DNA of 55,812 nt from an uncultured Oscillospiraceae bacterium (GCA_949841465.1 CATKZW010000017.1:1-55812), one strand, 5' to 3'; positions 25,780 to 35,017 are shown, numbered from the stretch's first letter. Notes: a model not told the origin generated them from the letters alone. Program-made: numbers and translations.

Positions 25780-26967
25780 ATGGCCGGTTTGACCCTGAAG
25801 AACATCATGAAGATCTATCCCCACAGCGGCGACCAGAAGAAGTCCAAGAAGAAGAAGGGTGAGCCCGAGAAGAAGACCAACCTGCAGGTCACTGACGAGG
25901 GCGTCATCGCCGTCCAGAAGTTCAACCTGGACATCGCGGACAAGGAGTTCATCGTTCTGGTCGGCCCCTCCGGCTGCGGCAAGTCCACCACCCTGCGCAT
26001 GGTGGCCGGCCTGGAGGAGATCTCCGGCGGCGAACTGTACATCGACGGCAAGCTGATGAACGACGTCGCCCCGAAGGACCGCGACATCGCCATGGTGTTC
26101 CAGAGCTACGCTCTGTACCCCCACATGACCGTGTATGAAAACATGGCCTTCCCCCTGAAGCTGCGCAAGGTCCCCAAGGATGAGATCGACAAGCGGGTGC
26201 GCGAGGCGGCTGAGATCCTGGACATCACCCAGTATCTGGACCGCAAGCCCAAGGCTCTGTCCGGCGGCCAGCGTCAGCGTGTCGCCATCGGCCGCGCCAT
26301 CGTGCGTGAGCCCAAGGTGCTGCTGATGGACGAGCCGCTGTCCAACCTGGACGCCAAGCTCCGTAACCAGATGCGCGCCGAGATCATCAAGCTCCGTCAG
26401 AAGATCAACACCACCTTCATGTACGTCACCCATGACCAGACCGAGGCCATGACCCTGGGCGACCGCATCGTCATCATGAAGGACGGCTTCATCCAGCAGA
26501 TCGGCACCCCGCAGGAAGTGTTCGATCACCCCGCCAACCTGTTTGTCGCAGGCTTCATCGGCACCCCGCAGATGAACTACTTCGACGCCAAGCTGGTGAA
26601 GGATGGAAGCAAGTACACCGTTGAGACCAGCGGCGTGAAGGTCGAGCTGTCTGACGTCAAGCAGAAGGCCCTGGCCGCCAAGAACGTCCCCAGTCAGGAC
26701 ATCACCCTGGGCGTGCGTCCCAGCCACATGACCCTCACCAACGGCGGCAACTCCGTCACGGCCACTGTGGATGTGTCCGAGATGATGGGCAGCGAGGTGC
26801 ACCTCCATGCCAACGCCAACGGCAAGGACGTGGTCATCATCGTCCCCACCGTGGACCTGTCCGGCAACCACAAGGACACCTTCTCCTACGGCGCGAAGAT
26901 CAACTTCACCTTCAGCGGCAACGTGTGCCACGTCTTCGACAAGGACGGTAAGAACCTGGAGTTCTAA
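25780..26967 (+). CDS. Sugar ABC transporter ATP-binding protein, UgpC/MsmK/MsmX type
   Basis: 395 residues from ATG 25780, where family homology (GLTLKNIMKIYP) begins. The frame is open back to TTG 25678, and an in-frame ATG lies at 25747, but the added residues are not family-like. Walker A GPSGCGKST, signature ALSGGQRQRVAIGRA, Walker B VLLMDEPLSNLD, switch His in VTHDQTEA, and a C-terminal TOBE/OB-fold regulatory domain. A lysine-rich insert (KKSKKKKGEPEKK) sits just after the first strand. Such ATPases energise several carbohydrate permeases; here no permease or binding protein is adjacent, so it is probably a shared MsmX-like ATPase. Confidence 0.88.
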   Translation: MAGLTLKNIMKIYPHSGDQKKSKKKKGEPEKKTNLQVTDEGVIAVQKFNLDIADKEFIVLVGPSGCGKSTTLRMVAGLEEISGGELYIDGKLMNDVAPKDRDIAMVFQSYALYPHMTVYENMAFPLKLRKVPKDEIDKRVREAAEILDITQYLDRKPKALSGGQRQRVAIGRAIVREPKVLLMDEPLSNLDAKLRNQMRAEIIKLRQKINTTFMYVTHDQTEAMTLGDRIVIMKDGFIQQIGTPQEVFDHPANLFVAGFIGTPQMNYFDAKLVKDGSKYTVETSGVKVELSDVKQKALAAKNVPSQDITLGVRPSHMTLTNGGNSVTATVDVSEMMGSEVHLHANANGKDVVIIVPTVDLSGNHKDTFSYGAKINFTFSGNVCHVFDKDGKNLEF

Positions 26968-26988
26968 GCGCAAACAGCGAAACAATCA

Positions 26989-27027
26989 AGCCCGCGGACC
27001 TGTATGGGGGTCCGCGGGCTCCTTTTT
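26989..27027 (+). terminator. Terminator of the UgpC-type gene
   Basis: Perfect 12-bp stem AGCCCGCGGACC/GGTCCGCGGGCT (26989-27000, 27009-27020) followed by CCTTTTT. Confidence 0.92.
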
Positions 27028-27053
27028 GCGCCGCGGAAAGCCGGGGCCGGAAC

Positions 27054-27086
27054 AAAAAAGCGGCACGCTCACAGCGTGCCGCTTTT
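27054..27086 (-). terminator. Terminator of malQ (works in both directions)
   Basis: GCGGCACGCT (27060-27069) and AGCGTGCCGC (27073-27082) with A6 on the left and T4 on the right. It starts 2 bases after the malQ stop. Confidence 0.9.
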
Positions 27087-27087
27087 A

Positions 27088-28611
27088 TTATACCTGTTTG
27101 GAGGCGCGTTTCTTTTTGGCTGGGGCCTTCTTCTTGGGCAGACGCTGGTAGACCCTGGCCTCCTTCCGCAGCCGCGCGGCAAGAGCGGGGGTGAACACCC
27201 CGGGCAGGGCCCGCCACTTCCAGTTGTTCCCCAGGGTGGAGGGAATGTTCATCCGGGCCTCGCTGCCCAGGCCCAGCAGGTCCTGGGCCTGCATCACCGC
27301 CAGGTCCGCGGGGGACGCCCAGGCCGAGCGCATCATCCCCCAGTGGTAGCCCTCCCGGGCGCTGAGCCGGAGGTACGCCTTGGCGAAGGACACGCTCTTT
27401 TTCGGGGCGGTGTCCATCCAGCCCAGGATGGTGTCGTTGTCGTGGGTGCCCGTGTAGACCACGCAGTGGGTGGGATAGCAGTGGGGCAGGTAGTCGCTGC
27501 CGCTGTCCCGGCTGTCAAAGGCGAACTCCAGGATCTTCATGCCGGGGTAGCCCGTATCCCGCAGTAGCTTTCGCACGGAATCGGTGAGGAAGCCCAGATC
27601 CTCGGCGATGATGGCCTGACGGCCCAGCTTGCTGTTCACCGCCTTGAAAAAGTCCAGGCCGGGGCCAGGCCTCCAGCGGCCGTTTCTGGCGGTGTCATCC
27701 CCGTAGGGGATGGCGTAATAGGAGTCGAAGCCCCGGAAGTGGTCGATGCGGAGCATGTCGTAGATGGTAAACTGGAAGGCGATGCGGCGCAGCCACCACT
27801 GGTAGCCGTCCTCCTTCATCCGCTCCCAGTTGAACAGGGGGTTGCCCCACAGCTGGCCGTCGGCGGAAAAGCCGTCGGGGGGACAGCCCGCCACCTCGGT
27901 GGGCAGGCCGTTTTCGTCCAGCTGGAACTGGTCCGGGCTGGCCCACACGTCGGCGCTGTCCCCGGATACGTAGATGGGCAGGTCGCCGATGATGGACACG
28001 CCCAGGCCGTTGGCGTAGGATTTCAGGGCGTTCCACTGGTGGTAAAACAGGTACTGGACCGCCTTCCAGAAATCCACCTCACCGGCCAGCTCCTCTTTCG
28101 CGGCGTCCAGAGCGGACCTGCGGCGCAGGCGGATGTCCTCCGGCCAGGTGAACCAGGACGCGCCGCCGCGCTTGTCCTTCAGCGCCATGAACAGGGCGTA
28201 GTCGTCCAGCCAGGCGGAGGTCTTGCAGAACGTTTGATACTCCGGGGGCGGGTTCGCCAGCAGCCGGGCCGCCGCCTTTTTCAGCACCGGGTAGCGGGTG
28301 GCGTACATCAGGCCGTAATCTACGTACTGCGGGTTGTCCCCCCAGTCCAGCCCCCGGTATTCCTCGGGCTCCAGCAGACCCTCCGCCGCCAGATCGTCCA
28401 GGTCGATGAAATAGGGGTTGCCGGCATAGGAGGAGAAGGACTGATAGGGGGAGTCGCCGTAGCTGGTGGGGCAGATGGGCAGGAGCTGCCACCAGGACTG
28501 TCCCCCGGCGGCCAGAAAGTCCGCAAATTCCCGGGCGGCGGCGCCCAAGGTGCCGATGCCGTAGGGGGAGGACAGGGAGGAGATGGGCATCAGGATACCG
28601 GCGCATCTCAT
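27088..28611 (-). CDS. malQ: 4-alpha-glucanotransferase (amylomaltase, GH77)
   Basis: 507 residues from ATG 28611 with AGGTGAG before it. GH77 motifs: RCAGILMPISSLSSPYGIGTLG at the N-terminus, SWWQLLPICPTSYGDSPYQSFS, IGDLPIYVSGDSADVWA, MLRIDHFRGFDSYYAIP with the nucleophile Asp, AIIAEDLGFLT with the acid/base Glu, and VYTGTHDNDT. It moves 1,4-alpha-glucan segments between malto-oligosaccharides in the cytoplasm, and so serves starch or glycogen breakdown. The ribosome binding site overlaps the end of a small LacI-like frame upstream, so its translation may be coupled to that frame. Confidence 0.92.
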   Translation of the reverse strand: MRCAGILMPISSLSSPYGIGTLGAAAREFADFLAAGGQSWWQLLPICPTSYGDSPYQSFSSYAGNPYFIDLDDLAAEGLLEPEEYRGLDWGDNPQYVDYGLMYATRYPVLKKAAARLLANPPPEYQTFCKTSAWLDDYALFMALKDKRGGASWFTWPEDIRLRRRSALDAAKEELAGEVDFWKAVQYLFYHQWNALKSYANGLGVSIIGDLPIYVSGDSADVWASPDQFQLDENGLPTEVAGCPPDGFSADGQLWGNPLFNWERMKEDGYQWWLRRIAFQFTIYDMLRIDHFRGFDSYYAIPYGDDTARNGRWRPGPGLDFFKAVNSKLGRQAIIAEDLGFLTDSVRKLLRDTGYPGMKILEFAFDSRDSGSDYLPHCYPTHCVVYTGTHDNDTILGWMDTAPKKSVSFAKAYLRLSAREGYHWGMMRSAWASPADLAVMQAQDLLGLGSEARMNIPSTLGNNWKWRALPGVFTPALAARLRKEARVYQRLPKKKAPAKKKRASKQV

Positions 28612-28619
28612 GAAAAATC

Positions 28620-28733
28620 TCACCTTTCATGTGGACTGCCGCCCCAATCGGAACGGCGGCCCCGCGGTTTAAAGTCAGTTTGGGTCAGGGGCAGGGCCGC
28701 TCCGGACATACGGGCAATATCTTTGATGGTCAT
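28620..28733 (-). pseudogene. LacI-type regulator remnant upstream of malQ
   Basis: A 37-residue frame, ATG 28733 to TGA 28620, beginning MTIKDIARMSG, the usual start of the LacI-family helix-turn-helix, then turning into unrelated sequence (AALPLTQTDFKPRG). It keeps a very strong ribosome binding site (GAGGGAGGGGCGGGA) and promoter. Its stop TGA lies inside the malQ ribosome binding site AAAGGTGAG. The rest of a LacI gene appears deleted, leaving its expression signals to drive malQ. Alternatively it could be a genuine leader peptide. Confidence 0.55.
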
Positions 28734-28759
28734 TCCCGCCCCTCCCTCTTCAATCGACT

Positions 28760-28789
28760 ATTTTACCCCATCTGCCCCCTTGGATGCAA
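28760..28789 (-). promoter_or_regulatory. Promoter of the LacI remnant-malQ unit
   Basis: Minus strand: -35 TTGCAT (28784-28789), 18-bp spacer, -10 TAAAAT (28760-28765). Confidence 0.55.
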
Positions 28790-28871
28790 GCCTTTTTGCG
28801 GAATCGGGCGCAGTCTTTTTCCGCGCTCCTTCCAAATCCTCTCGTTGCCCTGCCAAGCCCGTACTTTTGTA

Positions 28872-28900
28872 TTGACGAAAGTATGGACATATGATATCAT
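28872..28900 (+). promoter_or_regulatory. Promoter upstream of the hybrid kinase pair
   Basis: -35 TTGACG (28872-28877), 17-bp spacer, -10 TATCAT (28895-28900). The leader to the first kinase is about 145 nt; no other gene is seen in 28734-29051. Confidence 0.6.
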
Positions 28901-29051
28901 GACACCGACTTTTCTGATTTTCTGCGGCTAAAGCACGGAAACAAATTGGAATGACACCAAAACGGCGCTTTCCGGTGAGGAGCCGTCTCCCCATGCCGGA
29001 ACTCGCCGCGGCGGCTATGGCCGGAAAGCGGTCTATATGGAGGGCAGGCTT

Positions 29052-31628
29052 ATGGACTATTCAGGGGAACTTTTAAAACGGGCCGGAGACAAAGCTCCAC
29101 TGATCGAGGAACGGGAGCGGCACAGCGGTATGCGGAGCGTTCAGAACCTGGAGGCCGTTATCAACGAGGGCCTTCGCACCGCCCTGCTGGAGGAAACTCC
29201 CGACCAGTCCCTGGAGGTGCTGCTGGAGCACTTGGGAAAAGCGTTAAATGGGGAACGGACCTACATATTTGAGCAGAACGAGTCCGGCGGCGACGACAAC
29301 ACCTATGAGTGGGCGGCCAGCGGGGTGGAGCCGGAAAAGGAATATCTCCAAAATGTTCCCCCGGAGGTATGTGCAAGCTGGTACCGGAAGTTTCGGGTCG
29401 GCAAGCATATCGTGATCGAGTGCCTGGAGGATATCCGGGAAACGGATCCGCTTCAGTATGAAAACCTGAAGCGGCAGAACATTCACTCCCTTGTGGTAGT
29501 TCCCCTTTATGACGGCGAAAGGATCATTGGCTTTTACGGCGTGGACAATCCCCCTGTGCGGTCGCTGGAATATGCGTCGAATATGCTCCAGACTGCGGCA
29601 TATTTTATTGTGTCCTCCCTGAAGCGGCGGAATCTGTTCCGGGAACTGCAAAAGCGGAGCTATAACGTTCTCCACGCCCTCAGCGTGGACTATCTGGGCA
29701 TCTATCAGGTGAACTTCGATACCGGCGAATGCGAGGTCTACCGGAGCAGCGAACAGACGGGGATCGACTGGGCCGCCCAGTTTAAGGACGGCTACCAGAC
29801 GGCGGTGGAGCGGTATATTTCCCAATATGTGGTTCCCCAGGACCGGGAGCGGCTCCGCGACGTGACAAAAAAGGACTATGTGCTCGCCCAGCTCAGGACA
29901 AAGAAAAAGTTCTCCGTCCGGTACCAGGTGAACGACAGCTCCTTAGGACTGAAGCACCTGGAGCTTCATTTTTCCGCCACAGAGAAGACGGCGGAGGAGA
30001 ACTGCGCGATTTTTGCCCAGCGGGACATCAATGCCGTGGTGGAGCAGGAGGAGAAATACAAACTGGAGGCGCGGCAGAGCCTGGAGGATATTCTGGAGGG
30101 CGCCAGGACCGGCATCTGGACCATTGAGCTGGAAGAGGGCTGCCAGCCAAGGATGTACCCGGACCGCACGATGCGGATCCTCCTGGGCGCGCCGGATGAG
30201 ATTGGGCCGGAGGAGTGCTACCGGCGCTGGTTTGAAAATATTGAGCCGGACTATGTGGACATGGTGCAGGACGCGGTGCTGCAAATTTTGGAAACCGGAC
30301 GGGCCGAGGTGATCTACCCCTGGAAGCATCCGGAGCTTGGGAACATTTATGTCCGCTGCGGCGGCGTGCCGGACAAAACGTTTAAAAAACCGGGCGCCTG
30401 CCTGCACGGCTACCATCAGGACATCACGGAAACCATGGTGACGCGGAAGAAACAGGAGCAGTCCATCATGGAACTGCTGGAGCGGGTAAGACGGGCGAAT
30501 TCGGCAAAGAGCGAATTTCTCTCCCATATGTCCCACGATCTCCGTACGCCGATTAATGGAATTTTAGGACTGCTGGCCATTCTGGAAAAAAGCCCGGGCG
30601 ATCCGGAGCGGCAGCAAGCGTGCCGGAAGAAAATCCGCGTGTCGACGGAGCACCTGCTGTCCCTGGTAAACGACGTCCTGCAGGTCAGCAAGCTGGAGAG
30701 CGGCCAGCCGGCAGCGGAGGTGGAGGAGCCGTTTGACCTTCATGCCGCGCTGGAAGACTGCATTACCATCCTGTCCCCTCAGGCGGAGAAGGCGGAAATC
30801 CGCCTGGCGCTGGAGGAGGTCAGCCTGCGCCACAGCAGGTTGATTGGAAATCCGCTGCATTTGAAGCAAATTTTGATGAATGTCATGGACAACGCCCTCA
30901 AGTATAACCGGCCCCACGGCTCCGTGTCCGTCCGGGTAGAGGAAACCGCTTTCCAGAACGGCAGCGCAAGCTACCGTTTTGTAATCGAGGATACCGGAAT
31001 CGGCATTGGGGAGGACTTTAAGCCGCACATTTTTGAACCCTTTACCCAGGAGCATCCGGATGCGAGGACCCACTATAACGGCGTCGGCCTCGGCATGTCC
31101 ATCGTGAAGAAGCTGGTGGACCAAATGCGGGGAACCGTTGAGGTAGACAGCGCCCCCGGCAAGGGGAGCGTCGTCCAAATCACCCTGCCCATCCGCGTCG
31201 ACGAGGCGGGGGGGACCGGGGAGGAAGAGCAGGACGAGCAGGGTGATATTGCCGGGATGCGCGTCTTGTTGGTAGAGGACAACGAGATTAACCGGGAAAT
31301 TGTGGAGTTCATTCTTCGGGATGCGGATGCGGAGGTGGTGACCGCCGTTAACGGAAAAGCCGCTGTAGACGTCTTCGTGTCCTCTGCCCCGGGAACATTT
31401 GACTGCGTACTTATGGATTTGATGATGCCGGTCATGAGCGGATATGAGGCGACCCGGGTAATCCGCGGCCTGGACCGGGCGGACGCGAAGACCGTGCCCA
31501 TCATCGCGCTGTCGGCCAACGCCTTTGAAGAGGACGTCGCGCTGGCAAAGGACGCCGGAATGAACGGACATCTGGCAAAACCGGTGGACATCCGCAAGAT
31601 GTTCCGGCTTATGAGCAGCCTGCGGTGA
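29052..31628 (+). CDS. Hybrid sensor histidine kinase 1 (GAF/PAS-HisKA-HATPase-REC)
   Basis: 858 residues from ATG 29052 (GGAGGG 7 bases before; an upstream ATG at 29037 has no good site). No membrane segment, so it is a soluble sensor. GAF-like domain (about 25-195, VVVPLYDGERIIGFYGVDNP), one or two PAS-like domains (about 200-460), HisKA with phospho-His495 in SHMSHDLRTPINGI, HATPase with NALKYN, DTGIGIGEDF and GVGLGMSIV, and C-terminal receiver with Asp789 in VLMDLMMPVMSGYEA and the conserved Lys in HLAKPVD. There is no output domain and no separate response regulator nearby. The next gene is a second hybrid kinase; the shared target is unknown. Confidence 0.87.
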   Translation: MDYSGELLKRAGDKAPLIEERERHSGMRSVQNLEAVINEGLRTALLEETPDQSLEVLLEHLGKALNGERTYIFEQNESGGDDNTYEWAASGVEPEKEYLQNVPPEVCASWYRKFRVGKHIVIECLEDIRETDPLQYENLKRQNIHSLVVVPLYDGERIIGFYGVDNPPVRSLEYASNMLQTAAYFIVSSLKRRNLFRELQKRSYNVLHALSVDYLGIYQVNFDTGECEVYRSSEQTGIDWAAQFKDGYQTAVERYISQYVVPQDRERLRDVTKKDYVLAQLRTKKKFSVRYQVNDSSLGLKHLELHFSATEKTAEENCAIFAQRDINAVVEQEEKYKLEARQSLEDILEGARTGIWTIELEEGCQPRMYPDRTMRILLGAPDEIGPEECYRRWFENIEPDYVDMVQDAVLQILETGRAEVIYPWKHPELGNIYVRCGGVPDKTFKKPGACLHGYHQDITETMVTRKKQEQSIMELLERVRRANSAKSEFLSHMSHDLRTPINGILGLLAILEKSPGDPERQQACRKKIRVSTEHLLSLVNDVLQVSKLESGQPAAEVEEPFDLHAALEDCITILSPQAEKAEIRLALEEVSLRHSRLIGNPLHLKQILMNVMDNALKYNRPHGSVSVRVEETAFQNGSASYRFVIEDTGIGIGEDFKPHIFEPFTQEHPDARTHYNGVGLGMSIVKKLVDQMRGTVEVDSAPGKGSVVQITLPIRVDEAGGTGEEEQDEQGDIAGMRVLLVEDNEINREIVEFILRDADAEVVTAVNGKAAVDVFVSSAPGTFDCVLMDLMMPVMSGYEATRVIRGLDRADAKTVPIIALSANAFEEDVALAKDAGMNGHLAKPVDIRKMFRLMSSLR

Positions 31629-31692
31629 CGGCGGGAGCGTAAAGCGGCCGGTATTTTTCAAACAAGGTTGAAACGTGAGGAGAAGGAAACGT

Positions 31693-34278
31693 ATGAAAAG
31701 CGTGGGTTTGCCCCGTTCTTTAAAGGTTAGCATCGCGGCGGTCATCTGCCTAAATTTGTTCGTGTTTTCCCTTCTCGGATTGTCCCTTAACCGTATGAGT
31801 GAACGCACGATTGAGCAGATCGGCGCCGCTTATATGTCCGGAATGAACGAGCAGGTATCGCTGCATTTTGAAACGATTATCGACCTTCGCCTGACCATGG
31901 CGGAGTCCATAGCGCATATTGCCCAGGGCGAAGGGAGCGCCGGTTACGGCTCAAAGGAGGAGATCGAATACGGTGCAAAAGCCCGGCATTTTTTCTGCGC
32001 CGCCCTGTATTCTCCCGACGGCGAAATTGAAATGATTTTTGGGGATCCTGTGGAGCTCAATCACCCGGAACCCTTCCTGAAGAGCTTGAAAAACGGGGAG
32101 CGCAAAGCCGCCTCCGCGGTGGACAGCGGCGGGAACGGGGTGATTCTGTTTGGCGTTCCCTGCGAATATCCCATGTCCGACGGAAGCGCCAGCCTTGCCA
32201 TGGTGGTGGGGCTTTCCTCCAAATATATGGGCGAGGTCCTGTTTCTGGAGTCGGACAGCTCGCTGATGTACTCCTTTGTGATACGAAAGGACGGCAGTTA
32301 CGTTGTAGGGGAGCAGGGCGGGAAAGACGAAAGCTATTTTGACCGGCTGTATAAAAACTTTGACGGCCAAAGCGAAGAGGCCTATTTCTATATCCAGCAG
32401 CTGACGGCCGCCATGAACGCCGGCGAAGAGTACTCCGTTATTTTGGAAAGCGGCGAATCCCGCCGGCACCTGTACTGCACCAGCCTGCCGTACTGCGAAT
32501 GGTATCTGGTGACGATCCTTCCCTTCGATGGGCTGGACCAGACAATTTCTGATATGGGCAGTCACTGGCTCGTCATCGTTTACGCCTCTTCCATCGCGGT
32601 GACCGCCATGCTGCTTTGCATCTTCTTTCAGTACTTAAGAGTATTCCGGAAGCAGGTAGCTGAATTAAGGTGCGTGAATACGGAAATGGACGCGGCGCGG
32701 AAAGCCGCGGAAAAAGCGCAGAAAGAGGCGGAGCACGCCAACGCGGCAAAGCAGGAATTTCTCTCCAGCATGAGCCACGACATACGCACGCCCATGAACG
32801 CCATAATCGGCATGATCTCCTTGGCTGCGGCCAATACGCACAATCCGGACCAGGTGAAGGAATATCTGCGGAAAATCGCGCTGTCCAGCAAGCACCTGCT
32901 GGGCCTTATTAACGACGTGCTGGATATATCGAAGATCGAAAGCGGTAAGATGACGCTGAATGTCGAGCCAATGTCGCTGAGGGAGTCGATGGACAGCATC
33001 GTCAATATCATACAGCCGCAGGTTAAGGCGAAAAACCAGCGGTTTAACGCGGCCGCTTACGAAATTCTTTCGGAAACCGTGTGCTGCGACAGCGTGCGGC
33101 TGAACCAGGTGCTGATTAACCTGCTGGGAAACGCCGTCAAGTTTACGCCGGAGAGCGGAACTGTTCAGGTGTCCCTGTACCAGGAAGCGCTGCCGGAGGA
33201 TGCTTCCTGTGTCCGCACCCATTTCCTGGTGAGCGATACGGGCATTGGCATGTCGGAGGAGTACCAAAAGCAGATTTTTGAATCCTTCAGCAGGGAGGAC
33301 AGCACCCGCGTACAAAAAACAGAGGGTTCCGGGCTTGGAATGACGATCACCAAATGTATTGTAGACGCGATGGGCGGCTCCATCTCCGTCCGCAGCGAAC
33401 AGGGCAGGGGCAGCGAGTTCCACGTTGTTCTTGACCTGGCAAAGGCGGCGGAACAGGAGACGGATACGGCGCTTCCCAGCTGGAATATACTGGTGGCTGA
33501 TGAGGATGAGCGGTTGTGCGTCAATGCGGTCCGTTCTTTGCAATCAATGGGTATTCGCTCCGAATGGTGTCTGAGCGCTGAACAGGCGATGGAGCTGATT
33601 GCTGAGCGCTGCCGCCGGAACGACGGCTATCAAATGGTTCTCCTGGGCGGGAAGCTGCTGGACATGAACGGGATCGAAGCCGCGCGGCAAATCCGCCTGC
33701 GCTGCGGGGGAGACGGCTTGCTGCTGCTGCTCTCGGCCTGTGATTGGAGCGGGATGGAAGCGGAAGCCAGAGACGCGGGGATTTCCGGATTTATTTCCAG
33801 GCCGCTGTTCCGGTCCACTCTGGTTGATGCTTTGAAGATGTTTGCCGGTACCGCCGGCGAGAAAACCGCCGAGGTGCAAACAGCGGCCGACCGGACGCTC
33901 CGGGGAAAGCGCATCTTGTTGGCGGAGGATAACGAGCTCAATTGGGAAGTTGCCAGGGAGCTGCTTTCTGTTCTGGAAATGGACCTGGATTGGGTTGAAA
34001 ACGGGCAAATCTGCGCCGCGAAATTTGAAAAATCCCCTGTTGGATATTACGATGCGATTCTTATGGACGTACGGATGCCCGTGATGGACGGCTATGAAGC
34101 GACCAGGGTCATCCGGGGCCTGGAACGCGAAGACGCGGATATCCCCATTATCGCCATGACTGCCGATGCGTTTTCGGAAGATATTCAAAAGTGTTTGGCG
34201 TGCGGAATGAACGATCATTTGGCAAAACCAATTGATATTCAGGCTGTCTCTCAGAAATTAAAGAGGTATGTGAAATGA
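31693..34278 (+). CDS. Hybrid sensor histidine kinase 2 with one degenerate and one intact receiver
   Basis: 861 residues from ATG 31693 (AGAAGGAAACGT before it). Membrane segment about 12-32, extracellular Cache-like sensor (about 35-300), second membrane segment about 305-325, then a coiled coil, HisKA with His362 in SSMSHDIRTPMNAI, HATPase (NAVKFTPE, DTGIGMSEE, GSGLGMTI) and two receivers. In the first receiver the phospho-acceptor position is Gly652 (VLLGGKLLDMNG) instead of Asp, so it cannot be phosphorylated in the normal way. The second has Asp792 in ILMDVRMPVMDGYEA. The C-termini of the two kinases are similar, suggesting duplication. It lacks a DNA-binding output. Confidence 0.87.
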   Translation: MKSVGLPRSLKVSIAAVICLNLFVFSLLGLSLNRMSERTIEQIGAAYMSGMNEQVSLHFETIIDLRLTMAESIAHIAQGEGSAGYGSKEEIEYGAKARHFFCAALYSPDGEIEMIFGDPVELNHPEPFLKSLKNGERKAASAVDSGGNGVILFGVPCEYPMSDGSASLAMVVGLSSKYMGEVLFLESDSSLMYSFVIRKDGSYVVGEQGGKDESYFDRLYKNFDGQSEEAYFYIQQLTAAMNAGEEYSVILESGESRRHLYCTSLPYCEWYLVTILPFDGLDQTISDMGSHWLVIVYASSIAVTAMLLCIFFQYLRVFRKQVAELRCVNTEMDAARKAAEKAQKEAEHANAAKQEFLSSMSHDIRTPMNAIIGMISLAAANTHNPDQVKEYLRKIALSSKHLLGLINDVLDISKIESGKMTLNVEPMSLRESMDSIVNIIQPQVKAKNQRFNAAAYEILSETVCCDSVRLNQVLINLLGNAVKFTPESGTVQVSLYQEALPEDASCVRTHFLVSDTGIGMSEEYQKQIFESFSREDSTRVQKTEGSGLGMTITKCIVDAMGGSISVRSEQGRGSEFHVVLDLAKAAEQETDTALPSWNILVADEDERLCVNAVRSLQSMGIRSEWCLSAEQAMELIAERCRRNDGYQMVLLGGKLLDMNGIEAARQIRLRCGGDGLLLLLSACDWSGMEAEARDAGISGFISRPLFRSTLVDALKMFAGTAGEKTAEVQTAADRTLRGKRILLAEDNELNWEVARELLSVLEMDLDWVENGQICAAKFEKSPVGYYDAILMDVRMPVMDGYEATRVIRGLEREDADIPIIAMTADAFSEDIQKCLACGMNDHLAKPIDIQAVSQKLKRYVK

Positions 34279-34311
34279 GCCCGCCATCCCTCTTTATTCT
34301 CTGTAGGGGCT

Positions 34312-34614
34312 ATGCGCCTGGGTGGAATCAGAAGCCTGCGTCCGGACTTCATCAGCCTGAGGGATAGATACCGGAACATGGCTGACAACAAGCAGTCTCT
34401 GGTCAGTGCTCCCCTGCCCAACATCCAGGCCAGCCGGGCCGCCCTCGGTACGGACCTGACCGAGGGCAATAAGTACAACAACCTGATCGACATCAAGGGC
34501 GCGAAGTTCTTTGACCTGTATCGCCGCTCCGTCAAGATTGACGACACCGACGACTTCAAGGAAGTCCTCAAGACCAAAGATGACGGTTACAATGTTAGGG
34601 AAGTACTGATTTAA
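34312..34614 (+). CDS. Unrecognised 100-residue protein, possibly a gene fragment
   Basis: An open frame 33 bases after the kinase stop, ending TAA 34614 and followed at once by a perfect terminator. The composition is normal for a coding region and the C-terminal part (KYNNLIDIKGAKFFDLYRRS, then DDTDDFKEVLKTKDDG) looks like a soluble domain. No strong ribosome binding site precedes ATG 34312 or the internal ATG at 34378. It may be the 3' end of a larger gene whose front was lost in the rearrangement that placed it here. Confidence 0.45.
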   Translation: MRLGGIRSLRPDFISLRDRYRNMADNKQSLVSAPLPNIQASRAALGTDLTEGNKYNNLIDIKGAKFFDLYRRSVKIDDTDDFKEVLKTKDDGYNVREVLI

Positions 34615-34627
34615 TTGCCGAACTTTT

Positions 34628-34662
34628 AAGAAAAGCACAATATATTGTGCTTTTCTTTTTTT
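34628..34662 (+). terminator. Terminator after the unrecognised frame
   Basis: A perfect 30-bp palindrome, AAGAAAAGCACAATA/TATTGTGCTTTTCTT, followed by a T-run. Confidence 0.85.
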
Positions 34663-35017
34663 ATAAAATCTATATACCGAATTAATGCCGAATTAATCAG
34701 TGGTTCCCTAGGAAAGCGGGAGGAGGTGTGGTAAAATGGAGGGTATGTCCTATGACGAGACGGATAAGCCCTACGCTTGTTGTTAGGAACAGACAGTTCC
34801 AGGTTAAACCGCCTTTGGAGCCGCCGCCTATCCGAATGCTTCAAGTTGAGGATTGCGTAGTATTTGTTGTTGACTTCTACCAACGAAAATGTTTGATTAT
34901 CAGTTGGAATATTCAGAGTGAAAATTTATAGAAAAACAGACTTGTCGGGCCCCGCCAGCCCCAAGAGCGAGCAGTTACGCTTATCATTTCAGGTAGCTTG
35001 TCCCTCAAAAGTGTCCT
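34663..35017. other. Gene-poor interval with a 16-residue frame
   Basis: The only notable item is ATG 34736 to TAG 34786 (starting MEGMSYDETDKPY), placed after an excellent ribosome binding site (GGGAGGAGGTGTGGTAAA). It is probably the severed N-terminus of a lost gene. The remainder is AT-rich with no recognisable gene, up to a truncated ATPase. Confidence 0.4.

Noticed and set aside
34626-34931. Overlapping short frames on both strands near 34.7 kb
   Set aside because: No ribosome binding sites, no motifs, and the two overlap each other.
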